Positions 1-6,155 of a stretch of DNA of 6,362 bases are shown one piece after another. This DNA comes from Acidobacteriota bacterium. Lineage in GTDB: Bacteria > Acidobacteriota > Vicinamibacteria > Vicinamibacterales > SCN-69-37. The stretch spans positions 1 through 6,362 of the forward strand of contig JANLHE010000004.1 of NCBI GenBank assembly GCA_024653875.1, given 5' to 3'. The notes under the pieces are model-generated. The model did no database searches, had not been told where the DNA came from, and worked only from the letters and a program-made list of their open reading frames with translations. Each line of letters opens with the position of its first letter. Position 1 is the first letter of the stretch. Both the position numbers and the translations under genes were made by a program.

Positions 1-164
1 GGGCTCTCAAGCGACATGAGCCACTTGCCGGCCGGCGATGCGGCAGCGGCGGCGGGGGCGGCTTCGGCCTTCGGGGCGGCAGGCGGGGCCTGCTGTTGAG
101 CGGCGAGGACGGCTCCGCCGGCAAGAGCGACTGAGGCGACGACAGCGACTAGGGACTGCTTCAT
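1..164 (-). CDS. Secreted Ala/Pro-rich protein of unknown function, N-terminal part (runs off the left edge)
   Basis: Only the first 54 codons are in the window. The protein begins MKQSLVAVVASVALAGGAVL, a clear export signal: one Lys, then a hydrophobic core, with a likely cleavage near the Ala-Ala before Gln-Gln-Gln. A flexible stretch rich in Ala and Pro follows (about residues 22-45), then the start of an ordered region reading GKWLMSLESP. That resembles the opening beta strand of small lipocalin-like secreted proteins seen in Acidobacteria, but this is a recollection and the rest of the gene is missing. The ATG start is supported by a purine-rich ribosome binding site (GGGAGAGGG) six bases upstream. 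It lies 19 bp after the stop codon of the phosphoesterase gene and is probably the last visible member of the minus-strand operon. Export across the inner membrane is well supported; function is not. Confidence 0.72.
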   Translation of the reverse strand, partial: MKQSLVAVVASVALAGGAVLAAQQQAPPAAPKAEAAPAAAAASPAGKWLMSLES

Positions 165-183
165 GACAAACCCTCTCCCGGGG

Positions 184-930
184 TTACGAGGTTGACTTGC
201 GTGCACGACGGCCGCGCGCCGGCGTCTGACTCTTCTCCAGCTCGGCGAGTTTCAACTCCGCCGCCTCTTCAATAATCGTTCGAAGCATAGCACCGGTGGC
301 GCCTCCCGACGCGGGACGATTGGTGAGCCACAGGGCGGGATCCTGGGCGGCCATGATGGCGGGGAAGTCGTCGCCGGACTTGACGCTGAGGGGCGCAAAT
401 TCCGTGATGTCCAGGTCACCCGACCACCCATCCCGGTGTTTGATCAGCAGCCAGCTGGGCCCCGTGGGCTTCTCGCCGCGCCGCCCGTAGCCGCGCGTGC
501 GCACCAGCACCCACGATCCTTTCAGCTTGTAGCCGTCGAGCGTGAACTTCAGGTCCCCTTTCGCCAGCGCCGCATCCACGTCCGGTGATTCGGGCGTCCA
601 GGTGCCCGAGTCCCACAACATGACGATCCCCGCGCCGTAGCCTTCGGGAATCACGCCCTCGAAGGACCCGTACTCCACCGGATGGTCTTCCACCTGCGCG
701 GCAAATCGTTTGATCGAGGGATCGAGCGAGGGGCCCTTGGGCACCGCCCACGACAGCAGGACGCCATTGTGTTCGAGGCGAAGGTCGTAGTGCAGGTGAC
801 TGGCGAGGTGTTTCTGGACGCAGAAGCAGGGTTTCTTGCCTTTACGCGCGCGGCGGGCCTTTGCCTCATCACCCCGAGGTTCAGGTGATGAGGCAAAGTT
901 CCGTTTCTCCTGGTATTTCCTGAGCGGCAC
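184..930 (-). CDS. Stand-alone LigD-type 3'-phosphoesterase (DNA end-repair PE domain protein)
   Basis: The 248-residue protein matches the N-terminal phosphoesterase domain of bacterial DNA ligase D (LigD_N/PE family), which removes 3'-phosphates and 3'-terminal ribonucleotides from DNA ends to make ligatable 3'-OH ends. The metal and active-site residues are present in family order: His41, His47, Asp49 and Arg51 in QKHLASHLHYDLRLE, then His83 and Tyr87 in VEDHPVEY. They sit one position before the residues I recall for Pseudomonas LigD (H42, H48, D50, R52, H84, Y88). WAVPKGPSLDP (61-71) and a FEGVIPEG-YGAG block (90-101) are also typical. The latter is one residue shorter than the usual EGxYGAG. 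No ligase or polymerase domain follows; the C-terminus is a helical then basic tail (ARGRRARKSTS). The GTG start gives the conserved MPLxxYxxKRxF opening. It lies 7 bp after the transporter stop with only a weak GGGG-type binding site, suggesting translational coupling. No Ku or LigD is in the window. Confidence 0.93.
   Translation of the reverse strand: MPLRKYQEKRNFASSPEPRGDEAKARRARKGKKPCFCVQKHLASHLHYDLRLEHNGVLLSWAVPKGPSLDPSIKRFAAQVEDHPVEYGSFEGVIPEGYGAGIVMLWDSGTWTPESPDVDAALAKGDLKFTLDGYKLKGSWVLVRTRGYGRRGEKPTGPSWLLIKHRDGWSGDLDITEFAPLSVKSGDDFPAIMAAQDPALWLTNRPASGGATGAMLRTIIEEAAELKLAELEKSQTPARGRRARKSTS
859..898. repeat. Perfect 15-bp inverted repeat with 10-bp loop, inside the phosphoesterase gene
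   Basis: The left arm CTTTGCCTCATCACC (859-873) is exactly complementary to the right arm GGTGATGAGGCAAAG (884-898), with 10 bases between. The element lies within codons 11-24 of the phosphoesterase, about 33 bases after its GTG start, and encodes NFASSPEPRGDEAK in frame. An mRNA hairpin this strong so close to a start codon is unusual and could slow translation. The element is open in both directions: the opposite strand would read FASSPRGSGDEAK. That is as expected for a palindrome, but it also recalls palindromic elements able to sit in frame inside genes. No second copy is in this window, so a repeat-family assignment is only a hypothesis. Confidence 0.85.
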
Positions 931-937
931 CGCGCCC

Positions 938-2491
938 CTACTTCACCCCGTGCATCATCGTCGTGAGCTTGCCGGAGAACATCAGCATGATCACGCCGGC
1001 GATGATCCCGAACAGGCCGACCACGCCGAACAGGTTCTGGAGAGGCATCGACGCGTAAAGGCCGGCCATTTCACCGCCCATGTAGTTGCCCACCGATGCG
1101 CCAAGGAACCAGACGCCCATCATCAGACTGACGATGCGCGACGGCGCGAGTTTGGTCATCGAACTCAGCCCGATCGGGCTCAGACACAGTTCCGCCCACG
1201 TGTGCACGAGATACGTGGCACACAGCCACAGGGGACTCACAAGCCCGCCGGCCGCCAGGTTCGCCGCCGGTATCAGCACCAGGAATCCAAGCCCGACGCC
1301 AATCAGGCCGAACGAGAACTTCACGGGGCTGGCCGGCTGCCGGTCGCCCATCTTCACCCACAACCAGGCAAACACCGGCGCAAACGCGACGATGAAGAGG
1401 GCATTGAGCGACTGGAACCACACGCTCGGGAAGGCCATGCCGAACAGCGTGTTGTTGGTCTTGTCCACGGCGAACAAATTCAGGGTTGAACCCGCCTGCT
1501 CGAACACCGACCAGAAGAGGGCTGCCGCCACGAACATGACCGTGATGACCCACAGGCGGCCGCGCTCTTCACGCGTCCAGTCATTGCCGGGACCCTTGAA
1601 CAGCCACCAGAAGAAACCGACCACCACGGCGATGAGGAGGTACAGATAGCCGTCGGTGACCTGCTCGGGCGTGACAGTGAGCGAGCCGGCGGACAACGCA
1701 AGGCCGAGGCCCACGAGCGCCACCACGAACACACCAAACCACATCGTCGCTGCGCGCTTGAGGTTCGCAAACGCCTCCGGGGACCTGGGGGGTGACGGTT
1801 CCATGCCCGCCTGGCCCAGAAGCCTGCCCGAGGCGATGTACTGAATGAGGCCCAGGGTCATGCCGACGCCAGCCGCGCCGAAGCCCCAGTGCCACGCCGA
1901 ATTAGGCTCCATGCCCATGCCGGTCAGCCAGACGCGGAAGCCTTCGTTTTGCACCAGGTAACCGGTGATCAGCGGACCAATGAAGGCACCAAGATTGATG
2001 CCCATGTAGAAGATGGAGAACCCGGCATCGCGCCGCAGGTCTTTCTGGGCATACAGGTGACCGACGATCACGCTGATGTTCGGCTTGAGGAGGCCGGTGC
2101 CTAGGACCACGAGCAACAGTCCGAGGTAAAACGTGGCCGTGGAGGGGAACGCGAGCGAGAAGTGTCCGGATGCGATGAGGATGCCGCCATAGAGGACCGC
2201 GCGCCGCGGGCCAAGGAGCCGGTCAGCCAACCATCCACCTGGAAGGCTCAGCAGGTAGACCGCCGACGTGTAGGTGCCGTAGATTGCCGTGCCCACTGGG
2301 ACACTGAGGCCCAACCCGCCGTCTTCGACTGACGCCACCATGTACAGGAGCAGGAATCCCCGCATCCCGTAGTAACTGAAGCGTTCCCACATCTCGGAGA
2401 AAAAGAGCGTGGATAGCCCGCGCGGATGTCCGAAAAACGACTTGTCAGAGCTGGCGGGCGCCATGCCCATGGTTGCTGTCGGTGCGGCCAC
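938..2491 (-). CDS. POT/PTR2 family proton-coupled di/tripeptide transporter
   Basis: This 517-residue inner-membrane protein is a major facilitator of the proton-dependent oligopeptide transporter family, which imports di- and tripeptides with protons. The family hallmarks are all present. ExxERF is at Glu33-Glu36-Arg37-Phe38, followed by YYGMR with Arg44 in helix 1. GTGLLKPNIS carries Lys136 of helix 4. FYMGINLGAF (161-170) is the PTR2 signature. FEQAGS has Glu331 in helix 7, and ELCLSPIGLS has Glu434 in helix 10. These correspond to proton- and peptide-binding residues known from PepT-type structures. Length and hydrophobic segments fit the usual 14 bacterial helices. Translation starts at GTG, seven bases after an excellent AGGAGGT; the ATGs at codons 8 and 10 lack comparable sites. 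It lies 29 bp after yggX and 7 bp before the phosphoesterase gene, consistent with co-transcription. Exact peptide preference cannot be read from sequence. Confidence 0.96.
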   Translation of the reverse strand: MAAPTATMGMAPASSDKSFFGHPRGLSTLFFSEMWERFSYYGMRGFLLLYMVASVEDGGLGLSVPVGTAIYGTYTSAVYLLSLPGGWLADRLLGPRRAVLYGGILIASGHFSLAFPSTATFYLGLLLVVLGTGLLKPNISVIVGHLYAQKDLRRDAGFSIFYMGINLGAFIGPLITGYLVQNEGFRVWLTGMGMEPNSAWHWGFGAAGVGMTLGLIQYIASGRLLGQAGMEPSPPRSPEAFANLKRAATMWFGVFVVALVGLGLALSAGSLTVTPEQVTDGYLYLLIAVVVGFFWWLFKGPGNDWTREERGRLWVITVMFVAAALFWSVFEQAGSTLNLFAVDKTNNTLFGMAFPSVWFQSLNALFIVAFAPVFAWLWVKMGDRQPASPVKFSFGLIGVGLGFLVLIPAANLAAGGLVSPLWLCATYLVHTWAELCLSPIGLSSMTKLAPSRIVSLMMGVWFLGASVGNYMGGEMAGLYASMPLQNLFGVVGLFGIIAGVIMLMFSGKLTTMMHGVK

Positions 2492-2498
2492 GTGTCAG

Positions 2499-2505
2499 AC
2501 CTCCT
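2499..2505 (-). promoter_or_regulatory. Strong ribosome binding site (AGGAGGT) deciding the GTG start of the peptide transporter
   Basis: On the minus strand AGGAGGT lies in the 29-bp gap after yggX and ends seven bases before the GTG at 2491. The perfect anti-Shine-Dalgarno match supports the GTG over the downstream ATG codons 8 and 10, which fall inside the transporter reading frame without such a site. Confidence 0.85.
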
Positions 2506-2520
2506 GAATCAGTGCGGATA

Positions 2521-2811
2521 CTATTTCGTTTCCGGGACAAATCCCGGGGGAAGCGTCGAGCCCTGCCCGAAGAAGTACTCTTCCATGTGTTTCGCCACCA
2601 GTTGCTGGGCTTCCTTCTGAAACGGCAACAGGCGATACTCATTGAGGATCATCTTCATCTGTTCCTCCCACATCGCCCACGCCTCCGCCGACACCTGGTC
2701 GTAAATGCGGCGGCCGAGTTCGCCGGGCCAGGGAGCGGAGAGGAGGCCGGGGAGATCGCGATGGAGTTTCACGCAATGCACCGTGCGTGCCGGGGTCTCT
2801 GGGGACGTCAT
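2521..2811 (-). CDS. yggX: Fe(2+)-trafficking / oxidative damage protection protein, YggX family
   Basis: This 96-residue cytoplasmic protein matches the YggX family, small proteins linked to protection of labile iron-sulfur clusters and DNA from oxidative damage and to Fe(II) handling. The diagnostic blocks are in order: RTVHCVKL with the conserved Cys13, PGELGRRIYDQVSAEAW (29-45), a helical region with MILNEYRL (54-61), and a C-terminal block EEYFFGQGS. Length is close to the usual 90 residues, with about six extra residues at the N-terminus. The ATG at 2811 is preceded by a modest GGGGGCG two bases before the start, so initiation strength is uncertain. It is the first gene of the minus-strand cluster, 29 bp before the transporter. 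In enterobacteria yggX is associated with mutY, which is not seen here. Its first 36 bases overlap, on the opposite strand, the likely start of the large fusion gene. Confidence 0.93.
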   Translation of the reverse strand: MTSPETPARTVHCVKLHRDLPGLLSAPWPGELGRRIYDQVSAEAWAMWEEQMKMILNEYRLLPFQKEAQQLVAKHMEEYFFGQGSTLPPGFVPETK

Positions 2812-5800
2812 ATCGCCCCCGCATCTTACTGTAGATGCCGGTGGACGCGAACAGCCGGCGTCCTCGCCCTGGCGCTGGTCTGCGCCCTGGCGCAACCGGC
2901 TCCGGCGCAGGCGCAGTACTTCGGCCGGAACAAGGTCCAGTACCGGTCCTTCACCTTCCAAATCCTCACGACCGAGCACTTCGATGTGTATTACTACCCG
3001 GAAGAAGCCGAGGCGGCCGGGATCGTCGCGCGGATGGCGGAGCGCTGGCACTCCCGGCTCACGCGGTTCTTCTCGCACGACCTGCGCGGCCGGCAGCCCC
3101 TGATTCTCTACGCGTCGTCCGCGCACTTCCGCCAGACCAACGCCATTGACGGGCTGGTGGGCGAAGGCACCGGTGGCGCCACCGAAGCCCTCAAGCGCCG
3201 CATCGTCCTGCCCATGGCGGGCTCGCTGGCGGATACCGATCACGTGCTGGGCCACGAGCTGGTGCATGCGTTCCAGTTCGACATGACCGGGGCGGACCCG
3301 CGCGAGTCCGAGTTCAGCCTGCCCGGCATCCTCCAATACCCCCTGTGGTTTGCCGAGGGCATGGCCGAGTACCTCTCGGTGGGGCCGGTGGACGCGCAGA
3401 CCGCGATGTGGCTCCGCGACGCCGCGATCACCGAGCGCCTGCCGCACGTGAAGGACCTCAACGATCCCAAACTGTTTCCATACCGGTGGGGCCACGCGTT
3501 CTGGGCGTACATCGGCGCCACCTATGGGGACCGCGCGGTGGCGTCCCTGCTGCGATCGGCCGCGAACCCGCAGTTCGACATGACGGGACTCGCGCTGCAA
3601 CTGGGCACCGATCCGGACGCGCTCACCGACGCCTGGCACGTGTCGATCCGGCAGGCGATTCAGGCGATGCAGACCGAGTTGCCCGCGCTGTCGAGCGACC
3701 CGCGGCTGCTTGTCAGCGACGAGAACGGGGCGGGACGGATCAACATCGGGCCGCGCGTCAGTCCGGATGGCACGCAGGTGGTGTTCTTCTCCGAGAAAGA
3801 TCGCTTCTCGATTGATCTGTATCTGGCGAACACCGAGACCGGCCGCATCAGCCGGAAGCTGGTGGGGTCGGCCACCGATCCCCACTTCGACAGCCTGCAG
3901 TTCCTCAGTTCCGCCGGCGCGTGGCGGCCCGATGGACGGCAGCTCGTGGTCACGGCCGTGCGCGCGGGACGGCCGGTGCTCGTGTTTCTCGACCCCGCGA
4001 GCGGCCGGATCAACCAGGAACTGATCCTGGACGATCTGGACGATGCCCTGAACCCGGTGTGGGCGCCCGACGCGCGATCGATCGTGGTCAGCGGGAATCG
4101 TGGCGGCCTGACGGATCTCTACCAGGTGGCCCTGCCAACGGGACAGGTCACGGCGTTGACCGCCGATCCCTTCGCCGACCTGGAACCGGTGTTCACGCCG
4201 GACGGCAAGACGCTCGTCTTCGTGACGGAACGCTTCAGCACCGATATGGAGTGGCTCAAGCCGGGCCCGCTGCGGCTGGCGACGTTGGACCTCGCGACCC
4301 GCGCGGTTCGGCCCCTCCAGGCATTCCTGGAGGGGAAGCACCTGAGCCCGCAGGTCAGTCCCGATGGCCGGAGCGTGACGTTCATCGCGGACCCGGACGG
4401 CGTCAGCAACCTGTACCGCATTGGCCTGGACGGTGGACCGGTCTCGCGGCTGACCGCGTTTGCCACCGGCATCGCGGGCATCACCTCCACGAGTCCGGCG
4501 CTGTCGCTGGCGACACGCACGGGGCGCATGGCCTTCAGCGTGTTCGAGCGGGACGGGCACGCCGTGTATGTGCTCGATGAGGCCGACGTGGTGGCGATGG
4601 TGCCACCGGCCGTCTCGCGCCTCGCGGCGCACATCACGCCGGCCCCGCCTGCGCCGGCCGCAGGCCTGCGGTCGTTGTCGTCGTTGTCGTCGTTGTCCCT
4701 GTTGAGCCGGGCGACCGGTGACGTGGCGCGGCTGCTCGACGACCATGCGCGCGGGTTGCCGCCGGCCCTGCCCGAGGCGGCGCCCGTGCCGTATCGCCGC
4801 AAGTTGACGCTCGACGTGGTGAGTCAGCCCACGGTGTATGCGGGCGTGAACTCATTCGGCGGGTTTGTCGGCGGATCGATCGCGGCCTTGTTCAGCGACA
4901 TGCTGGGCGATCGGGTGCTGGCCGTCAGCGCCGCGGTGGACAACGACATCGACGATCTGGGCGCGGGCCTGACCTACATCAACCGCCGGCACCGGTGGAA
5001 CTGGGCCGCCTCCCTGAGCGTGGAGCCGTACCGGCTCGGGTACCTCACGTTCGAGGACAGCCCGGACGGCGCCACGACCAAGGTCAACGAAGTCATCGAC
5101 CGTCAGATCTATCGCGGAGCGTCGGCCATGACGGCGTTTCCCTTCAGCACCTCCACGCGGTTCGAGGCCGGTGTCAGCCTCAATCAGGTGGCGTTCAATC
5201 GCGATGTGCGCGAGCGGGTGTACGACGTGGAGACCGAGGACCTGCTCAGCCGGCGCGACTACGAAGAGAAGCTGGCCGATTCGCTGCACCTCGCGGAGTT
5301 CAGCGGCGCGCTGGTCCGCGACACGTCGTTCTTCGGCGCCACGAGCCCGATCCTCGGGCAGCGTTCGCGGCTCGAAATGCGGTACACGCGCGGATCGCTG
5401 CAGTTCGCGACCGCCGTGGCGGACTGGCGCCGGTACGCCATGCCGGTTCGGCCCGTGACGATCGCGGTGCGCGCGATGCACGTGGGCCGCTACGGCCGCG
5501 ATGCCGAGGCGCCGCAACTGGCGAAGCTGTATGCCGGCCACCAGCACCTGGTGCACGGCTATGGATTCGGCTCGTTCGAACCGGGCGAGTGCGGCGTGTT
5601 CGAACGGAACACCTGCGCGGTGTTCGATCGGCTGGCCGGCAGCCGGGTGATGGTGCTGAACGCGGAGGTGCGCGCGCCGCTCCTGGGCCTGTTCCGCGGC
5701 GAGATCGACTACGGCTACTACGTGCCGCTGGAGATCGCGGCGTTTTTTGATGCCGGCGTGGCCTGGTCCCACGACTCGCGCCCCTCGCTGCTCGGCGGCT

Positions 5801-5943
5801 CCCGCGATCTGGTGCGCAGCTACGGCGCGGCGCTGCGCGGCAACCTCTTCGGCTTTCTCACGCTTGAACTTTCCGCGTCCCGCGCCATCGACCGCGCCGG
5901 CAAACCCATCAAATGGCAGGTGGGCATCGGGCAGGGATTCTAG
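2776..5943 (+). CDS. Secreted zinc-metallopeptidase / TolB-like beta-propeller / Omp85-like outer-membrane barrel fusion protein
   Basis: From the ATG at 2776 the protein has 1055 residues. Residues 1-46 look like a signal peptide: a long Arg-rich n-region, the core VLALALVCALA, and the cleavage motif AQA after residue 46. Residues 55-300 form a peptidase MA-like gluzincin domain with GHELVHAF (zinc ligands His160 and His164, catalytic Glu161) and WFAEGMAEYL, where Glu194 is the likely third ligand. Residues 315-605 hold at least four TolB/PD40 propeller blades, recognisable by VSPDGTQVVFFS, WAPDARSIVVS, FTPDGKTLVFV and VSPDGRSVTFIA. A linker of Ala/Pro then Ser-Leu repeats (615-672) leads to a C-terminal barrel ending ...VGIGQGF. 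The last strands (GSRVMVLNAEVRAPL, AAFFDAG) resemble Omp85/D15 barrels; the loop-6 VRGY motif reads VHGY (926-929), and Cys939 and Cys947 follow it. The likely location is the outer membrane, with peptidase and propeller in the periplasm. Substrate and role are unknown. An ATG at 2761, with GGGGAG six bases upstream, is an equally possible start (1060 residues); the reading frame open further upstream (from 2473) is antisense to yggX and not credible as protein. Confidence 0.9.
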   Translation: MHRACRGLWGRHIAPASYCRCRWTRTAGVLALALVCALAQPAPAQAQYFGRNKVQYRSFTFQILTTEHFDVYYYPEEAEAAGIVARMAERWHSRLTRFFSHDLRGRQPLILYASSAHFRQTNAIDGLVGEGTGGATEALKRRIVLPMAGSLADTDHVLGHELVHAFQFDMTGADPRESEFSLPGILQYPLWFAEGMAEYLSVGPVDAQTAMWLRDAAITERLPHVKDLNDPKLFPYRWGHAFWAYIGATYGDRAVASLLRSAANPQFDMTGLALQLGTDPDALTDAWHVSIRQAIQAMQTELPALSSDPRLLVSDENGAGRINIGPRVSPDGTQVVFFSEKDRFSIDLYLANTETGRISRKLVGSATDPHFDSLQFLSSAGAWRPDGRQLVVTAVRAGRPVLVFLDPASGRINQELILDDLDDALNPVWAPDARSIVVSGNRGGLTDLYQVALPTGQVTALTADPFADLEPVFTPDGKTLVFVTERFSTDMEWLKPGPLRLATLDLATRAVRPLQAFLEGKHLSPQVSPDGRSVTFIADPDGVSNLYRIGLDGGPVSRLTAFATGIAGITSTSPALSLATRTGRMAFSVFERDGHAVYVLDEADVVAMVPPAVSRLAAHITPAPPAPAAGLRSLSSLSSLSLLSRATGDVARLLDDHARGLPPALPEAAPVPYRRKLTLDVVSQPTVYAGVNSFGGFVGGSIAALFSDMLGDRVLAVSAAVDNDIDDLGAGLTYINRRHRWNWAASLSVEPYRLGYLTFEDSPDGATTKVNEVIDRQIYRGASAMTAFPFSTSTRFEAGVSLNQVAFNRDVRERVYDVETEDLLSRRDYEEKLADSLHLAEFSGALVRDTSFFGATSPILGQRSRLEMRYTRGSLQFATAVADWRRYAMPVRPVTIAVRAMHVGRYGRDAEAPQLAKLYAGHQHLVHGYGFGSFEPGECGVFERNTCAVFDRLAGSRVMVLNAEVRAPLLGLFRGEIDYGYYVPLEIAAFFDAGVAWSHDSRPSLLGGSRDLVRSYGAALRGNLFGFLTLELSASRAIDRAGKPIKWQVGIGQGF
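2823..2833 (-). promoter_or_regulatory. Possible -10 region for the yggX-led operon (weak)
   Basis: Reading toward yggX on the minus strand, TACAGTAAGAT contains two overlapping candidate -10 hexamers, TACAGT and TAAGAT, each matching four of six TATAAT positions. It is the only AT-richer spot just upstream of yggX. I see no convincing -35 box about 17 bases further upstream. A promoter is required around here if yggX leads the operon, but this exact site is a guess. Confidence 0.2.
4671..4697 (+). repeat. Three perfect 9-bp tandem repeats (GTCGTTGTC) in the inter-domain linker
   Basis: GTCGTTGTC occurs three times without interruption or mismatch. It lies in frame in the fusion gene and encodes a Ser-Leu-Ser pattern (about residues 633-641) between the propeller and the barrel. 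Because the unit is a multiple of three, gain or loss of copies would alter linker length without a frameshift. Such short repeats are slippage-prone, and the surrounding linker is low-complexity and tolerant. Confidence 0.85.
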
Positions 5944-5993
5944 GAATTGGTTATTTAAGAATTGATTATTTGTGATTGGGTATTTGTGATTTG
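5944..5993. repeat. AT-rich tandem repeat, about 15-bp unit, directly after the fusion-gene stop codon
   Basis: Three consecutive units are visible: GAATTGGTTATTTAA (5944-5958), GAATTGATTATTTGT (5959-5973) and GATTGGGTATTTGT (5974-5987), followed by a partial unit GATTTG. The array begins on the base after the TAG stop. It is strikingly AT-rich against the GC-rich flanks. There is no hairpin plus T-tract, so it does not look like a rho-independent terminator. The rest of the intergenic stretch (5994-6194) shows no coding region I can support. Confidence 0.8.
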
Positions 5994-6089
5994 CGAGCCC
6001 GTGCCAACAGGTTCCCCACGATCAAATATCCTGAACTCAGGCCCACCGAAACTCCTTGACCATGGCTGCGAGTCGTACCCTTGGGCCCC

Positions 6090-6118
6090 TTGAACCCTGT
6101 GGCCTGCAAAGAAGTTAT
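6090..6118 (+). promoter_or_regulatory. Weak candidate promoter upstream of the DUF6632-like gene
   Basis: TTGAAC (6090-6095) matches four of six -35 positions and is followed, after 17 bases, by AGTTAT (6113-6118), which matches only three of six -10 positions. Placement about 80 bases before the start codon is plausible, but the match is weak and I would treat it only as a candidate. Confidence 0.15.
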
Positions 6119-6138
6119 GCCCACACGCCGCATCGCCA

Positions 6139-6155
6139 AGTGGTAGGGTACCACT
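6139..6155 (+). other. Small perfect hairpin (7-bp stem, 3-base loop) in the probable 5' leader of the DUF6632-like gene
   Basis: AGTGGTA (6139-6145) is complementary to TACCACT (6149-6155) across a GGG loop, about 40 bases before the ATG at 6195. No T-tract follows, so it is not a standard terminator. It could be an operator-like palindrome or a leader stem; short palindromes of this size also occur by chance. Confidence 0.5.

Noticed and set aside
836..1649. Plus-strand open frames opposite the transporter and phosphoesterase
   Set aside because: They are low-complexity, His/Arg/Pro-rich antisense shadows of strongly supported minus-strand genes.
2473..2775. N-terminal extension of the plus-strand fusion gene
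   Set aside because: The frame is open but runs antisense through yggX and precedes the signal peptide; a signal peptide must be at the N-terminus, so the start is placed at 2776 (or 2761).
2521..4746. Very long minus-strand open frame (741 codons) antisense to the fusion gene
   Set aside because: Only its last 96 codons are a real gene (yggX). The rest has Arg/Gly/His-rich composition typical of the shadow of a GC-rich gene, and the opposite strand encodes clear domains.
5941..6000. Rho-independent terminator after the fusion gene
   Set aside because: The AT-rich stretch is a tandem repeat without a GC-rich stem followed by a T run.
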